Source of the DNA: Trachythela sp. YZ-2020 | Taxonomy: Eukaryota > Cnidaria > Anthozoa > Malacalcyonacea > Clavulariidae | Reading direction: 5' to 3' | DNA: 64,000 bases | Assembly: GCA_016169945.1 (NCBI GenBank) | Contig: JADLSH010000331.1 | Location: forward strand, 620,001 to 684,000 | Shown here: positions 34,908-44,063 of the stretch, piece after piece | How positions within the stretch are numbered: position 1 is the first letter of the stretch | How the letters are laid out: each line of letters opens with the position of its first letter | The notes under the pieces: model-generated | Databases searched by the model: none | What the model was told of the DNA's origin: nothing | What the model saw: only the letters and a program-made list of their open reading frames with translations | Made by a program: the position numbers and the translations under genes

Positions 34908-35114
34908 CTTAGAGTTGCATTTTTCGCAACCGTTCCCGTTCAGGTCCAAAATATTGTATATAATATTTCACTCGAAATATCCATCCACCTAAACCTTCTA
35001 CATCAATTTCAGTGGAGTGAGATGCAGAAAAAATATCTTGTAATTTACCTTATCACAACCCTCAGTACCCGCATCTATATATACATGAACTTGTGGTTAA
35101 CGCTTTGAAACTGG

Positions 35115-35184
35115 ACTCTGTAGCTCAGTGGTCAGAGCGCTGCACCGGAATCGCAGGGCGGCAGATTCAATTCCTGTCGGAGGA
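35115..35184 (+). repeat. tRNA-like block, array unit 2
   Basis: Same as unit 1 except for AGTGGTC in the D loop and GGGCGGC before the T arm. Internal pol III promoter boxes are kept. Confidence 0.65.
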
Positions 35185-35391
35185 CTTAGAGTTGCATTTT
35201 TTGCAACCGTTCCCGTTCAGGTCTAAAATATTGTATATAATATTTCACTCGAAATATCCATCCACCTAAACCTTCTACATCAATTTCAGTGGAGTGAGAT
35301 GCAGAAAAAATATCTTGTAATTTACCTTATCACAACCCTCAGTACCCGCATCTATATATACATGAACTTGTGGTTAACGCTTGGCAACTGG

Positions 35392-35461
35392 ACTCTGTAG
35401 CTCAGTTGTCAGAGCGCTGCACCGGAATCGCAGGGCCGCAGATTCAATTCCTGTCGGAGGA
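35392..35461 (+). repeat. tRNA-like block, array unit 3
   Basis: Same as unit 1 with AGTTGTC in the D loop. Promoter boxes intact. The upstream spacer differs at TTGGCAAC instead of TTGAAAC. Confidence 0.65.
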
Positions 35462-35951
35462 CTTAGAGTTGCATTTTTTGCAACCGTTCCCGTTCAGGTC
35501 TAAAATATTGTATATAATATTTCACTCGAAATATCCATCCACCTAAACCTTCTACAATATTTATATGTATATTATATATTAAAGAAATTCGTCACTGGCA
35601 CTGCCACAGATTCCTTTTCCCTGCATTTTTCAGGAAAAGTGCAGAACTGGTGATGCCTTGAAGTTCAAAAAAGTTATGGAAATTGAGATTTAATATGGAT
35701 TTTCAGTCATGCACACACTTATAGTTGGTGTTATTAATAATTTTAGGACCCAAAGCCAAAGGTAGATTACACAGCCTTGTCAGCTTTATCTATGCTTTTG
35801 TAAGTCTAACATTGCCAAGCTATTGCTATTTGTTATCAAACACACTAAAACACTTGATGTAATGTAATACTTGACAAATAATCTTAATTCTTAATACATA
35901 TATATCAATAGTAAAAAATATCAATAGTTCAAAAATCTATCCCATTACTAC

Positions 35952-36216
35952 CTACATTTTACTCAGTTCTGACGTTAAAATTAAAACTTTAGTTGGAACT
36001 TTTTGACTGTCAAATACATTCAGAATGTTCCTTTGAAAAAAGATACGAGTGTTCCAACATTCCTTTGGATACTGGGTGTTGCATACATAGCACAGGCACA
36101 TCAGTGACTGGACTGCTTCCAAGATACCTGACACTTTAAGGAGAACTTGATTTTCTCAATGGGGACATGCTGTGTTTCGCCTGCTTCGTTACCTCCACAG
36201 CATTATCACCAACCTA
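35952..36216 (-). pseudogene. Putative last exon of the SAM-domain gene
   Basis: After a TTTTTTCAG acceptor (exon edge at 36216), the minus strand encodes, across two frames, GETQHVPIEKIKFSL and then LEAVQSLMCLCYVCNTQYPK with ECWNTRIFFQ downstream. From memory, a hydrophobic segment containing N-x-x-YPK followed by an FLQ-like helix is typical of the C-terminal end of a family of cnidarian/fish proteins that begin with a SAM domain. A one-base frameshift sits near 36136. The distance to the SAM exons (8 kb) is filled partly by the inserted PLE. The assignment is tentative. Confidence 0.35.
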
Positions 36217-36786
36217 CTGAAAAAAGAAAAATAATTTATAATCAATTTAACTGTAAAAAGGAGTCAACCTACCCAAAATACCTTTAACAGGAACCTTTGT
36301 TGTGTCATAAATTATAGATGTAGAACTTTAATCCTGGATGAGCTGCAATTAGATGTGTATTTACTTCATACATGTACTTGGAGACATACTTAATGGGTTA
36401 TACTCTGTAATAGTGCATGCATTCATTATGCAATTGAATGTAACGAATACCGACAAATAATTGTTAATTTCCTAATATAATCATAGGAACTTATTTCAGG
36501 TATAAATACATAATTATATTACCTGATATAAATATTTTGAGGATCAGGTGTTTTCTTGGATACATTCTCCAAAAGATATGGCAACAGGCATATGGCTATG
36601 TAAGCCTTGTCCTCTGTAGCAATAGATTAATAAAAATATATTTCAGTTACAGAAATATTTCAACATTTTGACAGTGAAATAATAATGTGCCACACATCAC
36701 TGCTACAGAACAGTTGCAATTGATATGCTAGGTAAAATTCAACACCATTTAAAAATAGATATAGAAACCCAGCAAATGAATTGAAT

Positions 36787-36894
36787 AAATTGAGGGTTGT
36801 TTCGCGTGTGCCTAAAAGATATAAACAAAATCTCGACGTTTCGAGCTAAAGCCCTTCGTCAGGAGAAATTAGTAGACAGATAAACACATTACAT
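36787..36894 (-). repeat. Penelope pseudo-LTR (3' side)
   Basis: 108-bp direct repeat matching 39479-39586 with a single G/T difference in CCTAAAAGATATAAAC. Contains the hammerhead-like motif at 36831-36866. In PLEs such repeats arise from tandem read-through copies, not from LTR-style strand transfer. Confidence 0.85.
36831..36866 (-). ncRNA. Hammerhead-like ribozyme in pseudo-LTR (3' copy)
   Basis: On the minus strand: helix I TCTC/GAGA, the CTGACGA box, helix II GGGC/GCTC (one G-U) with a TTTA loop, GAAA, a one-pair helix III (C-G) and cleavage after GTC. One unpaired A lies between the CTGACGA box and helix II, which is a departure from the textbook core. Very short helix III is described for Penelope hammerheads and would favour action as a dimer. 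Sense with the RT ORF. Activity is uncertain. Confidence 0.6.
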
Positions 36895-37158
36895 CAGCTT
36901 TAATGGCAACGCTGTAAAAGCTGTCACGTGAACAAAATATTAACCAATGAAAATAAAGTAGTCATAACAATCATAACAAAATAGAATTAATATGTAAAGA
37001 TATAGACTGCGTGCAGGCTTCGGCCCGATTATAGGGCCGAAGGCCTGCGCACAGGCGTTACACTTATCAAAGCGCTATAAATGTCGTACAAGGGAAGGGA
37101 AGAGGGGTATAGAGGAAAGTATATAAGAAGTATTTAAGAGAAAAGAGAAGAGAATGAG

Positions 37159-38961
37159 CTAGATGAAGGAGAGGCGCTCATTGATACCATCAGGCTGAAT
37201 GGTGCCAAGTTTAAAAATGAGACGCTTTTCTTGCTTCCGACGGGTATCATTACCACCAATAATGGGATGAATGGCGCATATTTTCATATCAGAAAAGGAG
37301 TAGTTGGCACTGTTGAAGTGCCTAGCAACAGGTTTGTTGTGCACATTGTTCTTAACATCACGCAAGTGCTCAGCAAACCTATCGCCTAAACGTCTTCCAG
37401 TCTCTCCGATGTAGAGCAAGCCACATTTGCTGCAAGAGATGCAGTAAACGAGGTTGGAGGAGATGCACGTGAAACTGTGCTTGATGACAAACTGAGATTT
37501 TGGAGCCGAAATACAGGTGGCGAGGTTTAAATGCTTACAAGTGTAGCACTTAGCACGACCACATGAAACAGTGCCAGCTGGTGACACAGAGTCCTGTCGC
37601 AGTGAGCTGTGCACTAGGGTTTCCCGGATGTTTTTACTGTGTCGAAAAGAGACTAGTGGGGTCTCGGAGAAAATGGAAGACGTTGCAGGGTCATTTTTAA
37701 GTAGATTAAAATTCCGGCAAATGATGTCCCTTACTTTAAAATTGAATGGATGAAAGGTTAAAACTAAAGGTACTTTTTGATTAGAAATTGCAACCGAAGG
37801 TTCTCTTAAGGTGTCTGAACGGGGTATAAGGGAGGCCTTGTTAAGGGAAGTATCTAAAAGGTGGGAAGGATAACCACGATTCACAAAAAAGCTTCTCATT
37901 TCTGAAAATTTGGCGTCGAAGTCGTCGTCTACACTGCAGAGGCGACGAAGACGTAAAAATTGAGAGTAAGGGATAGCAGTTTTAGTGTGCTTAGGATGAC
38001 AGGATGAGAAGAGAAGATAGCTGTGGGAGTCAGTAGGCTTGTAACAGACAGATGTGCTCAGCCTATTACCATTGATAGAAATGAGAATGTCTAGGAATGA
38101 TACACTGGTCTTACTGATCTCCCATGTGAACTGAAGTGCTGGATGGAAATCATTAACTAAGTTAATGAAGCAACTCAGATCAGCACGCGAGCATGATGCA
38201 GTGCCTAAGCAATCATCAATGAACCGGCGATAGAAGTCAGGTGAGGGACCAGTGTATTGTTCGAAGATTTGTTTTTCCACATAACCAACAAACAAATTGG
38301 CATAGTTGGGTCCCATTTTGGTACCCATGGTCACACCACTTATTTGTTGGTAATGCTCACCATCAAACGAGAAATTGTTCAAGGTGAGCACTAACTCTGC
38401 CAAGCGTACCAAGGTGGTGGTAGATGGATCCTGAATTACCCTTTGGTCTAAAAAGTATTTTAGTGCTTGAAGGCCGTCTTGATGTGGGATGACAGTGTAA
38501 AGTGATTTGACATCCATGTTGAAAATGAATTTGTGTGGATCCTGAAAATTGATGTTGTCAAGAATTTTCAGGGCATGCTTGGTGTCCTTGATATAAGAAG
38601 GCAAGTTCTTAACCAAGGGCGCCATGATGTGATCGAGGTAGCTAGAGAGGAGTTCAGTGGGGCAACCACAAGCTGACACGATTGGTCTTCCCGGGTTGTC
38701 GGGTTTATGAATTTTGGGTAGGAAATACATGACTGGTGTGCGTGGAGTGGTGACTAGGAGATTGCCTGCCGTTGCAGGTAATTCCCCAGTCGTGATGAGA
38801 TGGTTGGTTGTGGAACGGATTTTGTTGTTGTGTTTGGATTTCAAATCAGTATCAACCCTGCTATAAAGAGAGGTGTCACCCAGTTGTCTGTGAGCCTCTT
38901 GACGGTACAAGTCGACCCTCCAGACGACTAGGGCACCCCCCTTGTCAGCAGACTTGATCAC
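37159..38961 (-). CDS. Penelope reverse transcriptase with GIY-YIG endonuclease
   Basis: A 600-codon open frame. The RT copies element RNA primed at the nick made by the C-terminal nuclease. Visible motifs: SADKGGALVVW near residue 4, FLPKIHKP (80-87), GRPIVSA (91-97), catalytic motif A NMDVKSLYT (D150), motif B GTKMGPNYANLF (222-233 region), motif C FIDD (247-250), SVSFLDI near 285, a cysteine cluster CGRAKCYTC, and a GIY-YIG domain from about residue 504 (LVYCISCSKCGLLYIGETG, then R and H residues). All catalytic residues I can check are kept. The first ATG is internal: the N-terminal part continues upstream in another frame (39054-39470) after a one-base shift near 39165. It ends 265 bp before the 3' pseudo-LTR. 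Confidence 0.9.
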   Translation of the reverse strand: MIKSADKGGALVVWRVDLYRQEAHRQLGDTSLYSRVDTDLKSKHNNKIRSTTNHLITTGELPATAGNLLVTTPRTPVMYFLPKIHKPDNPGRPIVSACGCPTELLSSYLDHIMAPLVKNLPSYIKDTKHALKILDNINFQDPHKFIFNMDVKSLYTVIPHQDGLQALKYFLDQRVIQDPSTTTLVRLAELVLTLNNFSFDGEHYQQISGVTMGTKMGPNYANLFVGYVEKQIFEQYTGPSPDFYRRFIDDCLGTASCSRADLSCFINLVNDFHPALQFTWEISKTSVSFLDILISINGNRLSTSVCYKPTDSHSYLLFSSCHPKHTKTAIPYSQFLRLRRLCSVDDDFDAKFSEMRSFFVNRGYPSHLLDTSLNKASLIPRSDTLREPSVAISNQKVPLVLTFHPFNFKVRDIICRNFNLLKNDPATSSIFSETPLVSFRHSKNIRETLVHSSLRQDSVSPAGTVSCGRAKCYTCKHLNLATCISAPKSQFVIKHSFTCISSNLVYCISCSKCGLLYIGETGRRLGDRFAEHLRDVKNNVHNKPVARHFNSANYSFSDMKICAIHPIIGGNDTRRKQEKRLIFKLGTIQPDGINERLSFI

Positions 38962-39053
38962 AATGTCATTCCGGGTACGTAAAGACCTTAGAGCACTAAA
39001 TTCGGCTAAACTAATATTAGGGGGCCTTTTAGGCCTGAAACGGGGGAGCTGAT

Positions 39054-39470
39054 CTATGTCATGTCGACATTGTCGAATGAATGGATCAAGGGACCCAAAT
39101 TGGCCTTCCGGAGGAGACCAGGTGGATTTTTTGGGGGTGATGACCTCAAAAACATCCTTAGACTGGATGGGGTGTTGTTATGAAAACGTGCCTTAAGTTT
39201 TAAACGTCTATAAAAAGATTCAGTGTCCTCTTTCACTGAGAAAGAGTCTATGGGCCCAGGGTTGGGTACAAATTTGAGACCTTTCGCAAGGACAGATCTG
39301 TCAGAGTCAGATAAAGGCAAATCAGGAGGTATCGTAACCACCAAATTGATAGTGAAATGTAACATACCATTTATTTCCGGAGTTCTCGACGTACGCTCTT
39401 GAGGTTCACCATTGTCGCTGTTCTTCGTGAAGGATATCGTAGACTTTAATTCAGCGTCGACCACGGACAT
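39054..39470 (-). pseudogene. N-terminal part of the Penelope protein, frameshifted
   Basis: 138 codons from an ATG just inside the 5' pseudo-LTR. The segment LSDSDRSVLAKGLKFVPNPG followed by FYRRLKLKARF is characteristic of Penelope N-termini. Around 39165 the reading passes to a second frame (KDVFEVITPKKSTW...) that is continuous with the 600-codon RT frame, so a single-base indel separates the two. Without it the protein would be about 750 residues. This is the only clear lesion in the element. Confidence 0.75.
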
Positions 39471-39478
39471 ATAAGAAC

Positions 39479-39586
39479 AAATTGAGGGTTGTTTCGCGTG
39501 TGCCTAAAATATATAAACAAAATCTCGACGTTTCGAGCTAAAGCCCTTCGTCAGGAGAAATTAGTAGACAGATAAACACATTACAT
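39479..39586 (-). repeat. Penelope pseudo-LTR (5' side)
   Basis: Direct repeat of 36787-36894, lying immediately upstream of the coding start on the minus strand. Carries the second hammerhead-like motif (39523-39558). Its outer end overlaps the 11-bp target duplication by two bases. Confidence 0.85.
39523..39558 (-). ncRNA. Hammerhead-like ribozyme in pseudo-LTR (5' copy)
   Basis: Sequence identical to the motif at 36831-36866, with the same CTGACGA, GAAA and GTC elements and the same extra A before helix II. Distance between the two predicted cuts is 2692 nt, equal to one full element unit. Confidence 0.6.
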
Positions 39587-39641
39587 GAATTGAATGTCTT
39601 GTATGAATTCAACGCAATTCGCTCAGCTTGTATATTTATCT

Positions 39642-39669
39642 TTAATCCATAACTGGCAGTACTACTCTT

Positions 39670-39700
<31 letters not shown>

Positions 39701-39760
39701 ATGAGTAGAATACTGATGTAGGCACACCTGGGCGCATCGCCAGCGAATACGGGTTAATTA
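39642..39760. repeat. Dispersed ~110-bp repeat (GGGTTAA family)
   Basis: Copies share a core with ACTGATGAGTAAA or similar, GTCTGGNGTTAGA, a GGGTGCAT or GGGCGCAT word and a terminal ATGGGTTAA. Other copies: 28755-28889, 47739-47842, 47541-47645 (inverted), 59759-59870 and 60581-60690. All are diverged. From memory similar short repeats are abundant in cnidarian genomes. No ends with a target duplication were defined. Confidence 0.6.
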
Positions 39761-39857
39761 AAGTAACACACAAACGTGCGGTATTTTTCAGGTAGTTTTA
39801 CACAACAGTCAACCGCCGTAAAGTAACACACTGTTCTCCAAAGGCGCGAAGTCTTCT

Positions 39858-40022
39858 TTAAAAGCTATACTTGCCAGCAGTTAAATTCGCATCATTTTCA
39901 TCATCATCCTCCGATTGACCATATAATTGTAGTAAATCCTGGACTTCTTTTGCTGCCAAATTTCTTCTCTCTGCAACCAACACATTCTCATCTGCCATTA
40001 ACTGATTGTATTCTTTCTGTAA
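39858..40022 (-). CDS. Exon of the SAM-domain gene (coiled-coil-like)
   Basis: After a TTAATTGTAG acceptor the minus strand is open for 54 codons to TAA (39858-39860). The product is LQKEYNQLMADENVLVAERR, then a helical stretch and an acidic end with SEDDDENDAN. Composition and splice site look like real coding sequence. It lies on the same strand and downstream of the SAM exons, in their unfinished gene. Because a stop is reached it is either an alternative last exon or broken. Function unknown; an amphipathic helix or coiled coil is likely. Confidence 0.45.
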   Translation of the reverse strand, partial: LQKEYNQLMADENVLVAERRNLAAKEVQDLLQLYGQSEDDDENDANLTAGKYSF

Positions 40023-40762
40023 CTACAATTAACACAAACAGAAAAAGTAATCACACAGTAATTCAAACACCATATTACTTGTTTAATAATATAGTAGAAA
40101 TGCTTTTCATATTTTATTGGCTGATTCCAGTGCAGTTAATGCCAAGCAGCAGTGCAATTTCTGTAATCACGCTGTAAAAATATGTAATCACAATGAACCA
40201 ATCAAATTTGGGATAGGTTCCGGGCACGTTGCGCCAAAACAAAACAACATGGCACCTGCCTGTACTGAAACTTGAACATTGGACGAAAATGAAGACATCT
40301 TACAACGACATTTAATAAATTGATATAGTTAGGTTGACCTTGAAATCTTTGGCAATGAATACAAATGACTGTGAGTTTTTTAAAGACCTCAAAAACACTT
40401 GCCCTTCAAACTTATTACCTATACTTATTGATCAGGTTCAATTGAGCTTGTGGCCCATGTTTGCAGAGTGCAGACTCGTGTTTTATGCAAAAATAAAGCT
40501 CTAGCTTGGTTCGTAAATCCTAGATGGACTCAAAAGAATGCAATTTGCGAAATATTTTATTAATTCAAAAAAACTTGTAAAAGCAAAATGGGTTGTGGCT
40601 GTTTCTAACCTGTTAAAACTATACATACTCAATATACACTTATACTGTACACACCTATTGCCTCTCAAAAAGGAATGGGTAATTTCCTTTAATATTCTTC
40701 AATGAATGATTCCTTCATTGATCATTTTCCGTTTAAATGAAAATGTCAGGTGGATTTCTTCT

Positions 40763-40959
40763 CTACAAGAGCAACATTACAGGACTTCTTCCTTGTTTCT
40801 TTTTGCTTCCAATAATGTGGGCTTTAGTTGACTGGTCATCTTCACCATCAATAGCAGGCGGTTCCAAATTGACTATCCCTCTTTTCACCACAGCTCGGAC
40901 TTTCGGTGAACTCACTACTCCACTGGTGTTTTTCCTCTTCCCTGCCAAAACCACAGGAT
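40763..40959 (-). pseudogene. Exon-like segment of the SAM-domain gene
   Basis: Following a GACAG acceptor (exon edge at 40959), the minus strand encodes DPVVLAGKRKNTSGVVSSPK then VVKRGIVNLEPPAIDGEDDQ and STKAHI, ending in a stop at 40763 in a stretch where related proteins, as I remember them, continue. The basic/proline-rich linker then acidic segment is protein-like. I place it in the minus-strand SAM gene by strand and position only. Confidence 0.38.
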
Positions 40960-40999
40960 CTGTCCTCTCATTTCTCACTTAATTTTTAACCTTGTCCCC

Positions 41000-42400
41000 C
41001 AATTGTCGGTACCAGATTTCTTTTAAATTGAACATTTATCATTAATTCCTTAACAATTAAAATTATTGAGAGTTGAATAACAACCTAAAACTGAGTAAGT
41101 GGTTAAGGAAAGACAATAGACCTTTCTCATAATAATGTCAAACACAGATAAACACTCAATGTGTTGTCTCGGGGGGGGGGGGATTTTTAGCGACAATTAG
41201 CATCGGCAATGATGTCATATAAAATTTTATTGGCAAATTGTTGTTAAATATTGTTCTGCGTTATATCGCCTTTACAGGAAAAGCTGGAACAGGGTTTGAT
41301 GTCATTATCATAAAGGTCTAAATTTAGCTGGCAGCAGTACACAGCACTTACAGCACTTAGCAGTGCTGCCCAACACTCATTCAAAAACTTTCAAACTCCT
41401 TTTTATATAGTCAAGGACTTTTAAGGCCTATAAATATTTGAAAAGTTATAAGAAGATTGTTTCAGCACTAGCAAGTAACCAGCAGTCACTTGGTCCTGCA
41501 CATAACCCTGTACATCAACCTATTAAATAATTAATCATAATGTAATACTTACATAACCACCGCCAACATCTGCCAAGAAAGGTTACTTGATAGTTATAGC
41601 CCTACAAATATCCCCTCGTTGATCTGGGGTAGGTGAGCTATCAAAAATGTTGATTAGTTTGATAAAAAACAAACAATAATATACATACAGTAATAAATTT
41701 TGTAGGGAACAAAAGTATAATTTTAAACTTAAATGGTGAATAAGCATATGCGGTCATAAACTGTTTGTATGAACTTGCATCTCAACTGTATACTTAAAAA
41801 CTTGTTTTTGTTCAAGGCATATTGGACACAAGGTGCAATGGAAACAGGTTCTCCGATTTCGTTGTTGCCCCTTTGTTGGTTCTAAATAAAAACACACAAA
41901 CGTTACTCAAACAAAGCCCTATCTAGTAAGAATTTAACAAGCATTTACCCATTTAAATTAAACGCTACACAGAGGCTAATCGAAAATTTGTGGCCGCCGT
42001 CTTTTCCCCATTAAGGACAAATGCCAGGGGTTCATTACCAGATGTTGCAAATGCCCGCTCCCGGGTGAATGGGCAGCAGAAAATTCTGTGGCATGTGGAC
42101 AAGTTAGCTTGCACATGTTCCACATTCTCCGGGGGGGGAGGTAGTCGTGCATGGAATTGACTAGTACATGTTTGCAGTGTTTTCAATAGAAGACGGTTAC
42201 CAGCGGTTTACCGCCGCCTATTGGTCTTCCACGGCCACCTGTTTCTTTGTTTATTTGCAAAATCTATATTCGTCTTTCATGTAGAAATTTTGTGCACAGA
42301 CCCCTATTCTTGAAATTCAGCCTGCTATTACTGTACATTAATTATTGAAAACACTGGTTTCACAAGATTATATACTTTCCCTTTCATATGAAAAATGTTT
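41000..42400. other. Intronic/intergenic DNA, no supported gene
   Basis: AT-rich with a G-run at 41171-41180 and C/G-rich microsatellite patches. The 73-aa minus-strand frame at 41965-42186 (contains CPFTRERAFATSGNEPLAF) has reasonable composition but no recognisable domain or splice context, so I leave it uncalled. Confidence 0.4.
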
Positions 42401-42404
42401 ACCT

Positions 42405-44063
42405 TAATGTTTTGATGTTTTAATGTTTTAATAAAAATATCAGCTGACTTGTAACCAAAGGTTAAATTACGTCAGTGAATAAATAAATACATTAAATGAA
42501 TTATCTATAGAAATTATGCTATATACTATTATATTTAGAAATAGTTTGTGGTAAAAAGGATTTTCTAAATCGCTCTGTTCTACAATAAAAGTTTTGATAT
42601 TTACATTGTCCCCTTGTATCATAAACTAAGGATGATTTGTTTGGCAGAAATTCGTCCAATTTATCAAGGTTCTCTTTTCTAAGAAAGAACCGATCACATA
42701 AAATTTCACGGCGTGTCTTTAATAGCGGAATATTCAATAGTTCCCGAGCTTCACTGTAACTTAATGATGGTAAAATTATTCTCATAGCTCTTCTTTGCAC
42801 CTTTTCAATGTCATCGCTCAAATAGTCGGGAATATTGTAATGCCAGACTTGACAGGCATATTCTAAAACAGGTCGTATGATGGTGATAAATACAGTGCAT
42901 AACAGTTTTGCATCAGCCTTAGCACATTTAAGCAGCCGAAGCATATATAATCTTTTTCCTGCCTTCCCAACAATTTTGCCGACATGCTCGTTCCAGCCCA
43001 TATTATCTTGAAACGTAACCCCGAGAATTCGAGCAGATTTTACACGATCTATTTCAATGTTGTCAATTAATAGCGGAGGAAAGTTTCGTGTAACCCTCGC
43101 GAAATCGAACACAAGTTCTTTACATTTAGTTACATTTAACTTCATGTTGTTTCGAATGGTCCAATTATGAATGTAATCAACAAGGCATTGGAGTTTACTA
43201 TCACTGTCTATCATTATACTCTCTGTAACTGTACAGTCATCTACATATTTCCATCTATCGGGCCATTCATTAAGAAGGTCGTTGATCAAAACCAAAAAGA
43301 GAACAGGTCCTAAGACAGTTCCCTGAGGTACTCCCCCATTAAGATGTTTCCAACACGATAAATAGTTACCCAATTTTACCCGTTGCATCCTTTCTGTTAG
43401 AAAACTTCGGACCCAATTTAAGATGGTTGAAGGAATATCTAATTCCCGTAATTTATGTAACAAAATGTTATGGTCGATAAGATCAAATGCTTTGGAAAAG
43501 TCAATGAGAAACACTCTAACAGCGCACTTTAGGACATCCATTTCTTTTAGAAGGTGGTGAACCAAACTAATTAAATTAAGAGTTGTGGAGGAATTCTTCA
43601 TAGACCCAAATTGTCTCACATCAATTTTATTTCTAATTGAACTGACTAACCAGTCGGACACGAAAGATTCACAGATTTTCGATAAAGTAGGGGTCAATGA
43701 AATAGGGCGCAAGTCTGTTGTTATGTCCTTAGGTACTGATATTTTTGGTATTGGAATAGTTTCTGCTTTCTTCCATATTGCCGGGAAGCATTGTTGTTGT
43801 ATCGACGCATTATAAATTGAGGCAACAGGGGAAGCCAAAATACAAGCATATTGCTTGAGGACCCAATTCGGAATTCCGTCTGGTCCAGGTGATTTCGAAA
43901 CACGAATTTCAGACAATTTCTTATACACAGTTTCTTCGTCGATGATAAATCGGGGATCGATGTTAGCTTCAGAGACTTCTGGAAAACTTTCCACGAGTGT
44001 AGATGGTAACGGTGAGCTTATTGGGGAACATTCAGAAACCATTGTACTATAGAGTATATGTCA
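42405..44063 (-). mobile_element. 5'-truncated non-LTR retrotransposon
   Basis: The element consists of an RT ORF and a short 3' region ending in about three copies of the 8-mer ATTAAAAC on minus (42405-42435), a microsatellite tail like those at the 3' ends of CR1/L2-type elements. The apurinic endonuclease domain expected upstream of the RT is absent, so it is 5'-truncated at about 44063, where the SAM gene exon ends. It sits within the SAM-domain gene in the same orientation. Confidence 0.8.
42519..44042 (-). CDS. Non-LTR retrotransposon reverse transcriptase
   Basis: An intact 507-codon frame. It reverse transcribes element RNA at a nicked target. Motifs: KSPGPDGIPNWVLK (50-63), RPISLTPTLSKI (112-123), catalytic motif A FLIDFSKAFDLIDH (D181), GGVPQGTVLGPVLFLVLIND (236-255), motif C YVDD (266-269), a SARILGVTF block and a CR1/jockey-like C-terminus with RQ-like thumb and the RCRTERF... 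type end (here YCRTERFRKSFLP). The YVDD variant replaces the common YADD. No stop or frameshift despite 5' truncation, suggesting a young insertion. The ATG at 44042 is simply the first in the frame. Confidence 0.9.
   Translation of the reverse strand: MVSECSPISSPLPSTLVESFPEVSEANIDPRFIIDEETVYKKLSEIRVSKSPGPDGIPNWVLKQYACILASPVASIYNASIQQQCFPAIWKKAETIPIPKISVPKDITTDLRPISLTPTLSKICESFVSDWLVSSIRNKIDVRQFGSMKNSSTTLNLISLVHHLLKEMDVLKCAVRVFLIDFSKAFDLIDHNILLHKLRELDIPSTILNWVRSFLTERMQRVKLGNYLSCWKHLNGGVPQGTVLGPVLFLVLINDLLNEWPDRWKYVDDCTVTESIMIDSDSKLQCLVDYIHNWTIRNNMKLNVTKCKELVFDFARVTRNFPPLLIDNIEIDRVKSARILGVTFQDNMGWNEHVGKIVGKAGKRLYMLRLLKCAKADAKLLCTVFITIIRPVLEYACQVWHYNIPDYLSDDIEKVQRRAMRIILPSLSYSEARELLNIPLLKTRREILCDRFFLRKENLDKLDEFLPNKSSLVYDTRGQCKYQNFYCRTERFRKSFLPQTISKYNSI

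Larger units (their letters stand above)
17838..34924. repeat. Tandem segmental duplication (about 6 kb ancestral unit)
   Basis: Copy 1 (17838-23844) and copy 2 (23845-about 34924) are collinear: element A interior, PLE remnant, 21.1-23.4 kb = 32.7-34.5 kb, then the tRNA-headed repeat. The junction at 23844/23845 joins the interior of that repeat (GTTGCATTTTTC) directly to element A text (GTAATTTTCTATCTG). Copy 2 is longer because it holds a 3.5-kb element (27640-31157), a 1.2-kb insert (about 31553-32724) and PLE sequence deleted in copy 1. Copy 1 has its own insert (about 22105-22700). Divergence is low, so the duplication is fairly recent. Confidence 0.85.
34681..35560 (+). repeat. Tandem array of tRNA-headed repeat, three units
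   Basis: Units start with AATATTTCACTCGAAATATCC at 34681, 34962, 35239 and (stub) 35516, spaced 281, 277 and 277 bp. Each has an AT-rich lead, a tRNA-like block (34838-34907, 35115-35184, 35392-35461) and a tail with the hairpin GTTGCATTTTTTGCAAC followed by CGTTCCCGTTCAGGTC. In copy 1 only a single truncated unit exists (23.6-23.84 kb), so the extra units either arose after the duplication or were lost there. A SINE-like repeat turned into a satellite. Confidence 0.8.
36787..39584 (-). mobile_element. Young Penelope-like element, 2.8 kb
   Basis: Direct repeats of 108 bp at 36787-36894 and 39479-39586 (pseudo-LTRs) differ at one position only. The element is flanked by an 11-bp duplication ATGAATTGAAT (36776-36786 and 39585-39595; two bases are shared with the repeat end). 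Between them on minus are an N-terminal coding segment and a 600-aa RT plus GIY-YIG frame. Both pseudo-LTRs carry a hammerhead-like motif in the coding sense. Near-identical repeats argue for a recent insertion into an intron of the decaying SAM-domain gene. Confidence 0.9.

Noticed and set aside
23756..35461. Four tRNA-like sequences as functional tRNA genes
   Set aside because: The anticodon loop lacks the universal T before the anticodon, acceptor pairing is weak, and they are embedded in a ~278-bp repeat.
39660..39700. ACTGACGAGTAAAATCG in the dispersed repeat looks like the start of a hammerhead (CTGACGAG)
   Set aside because: No GAAA box, helix II partner or cleavage triplet at the right distance; other copies vary freely at this word.
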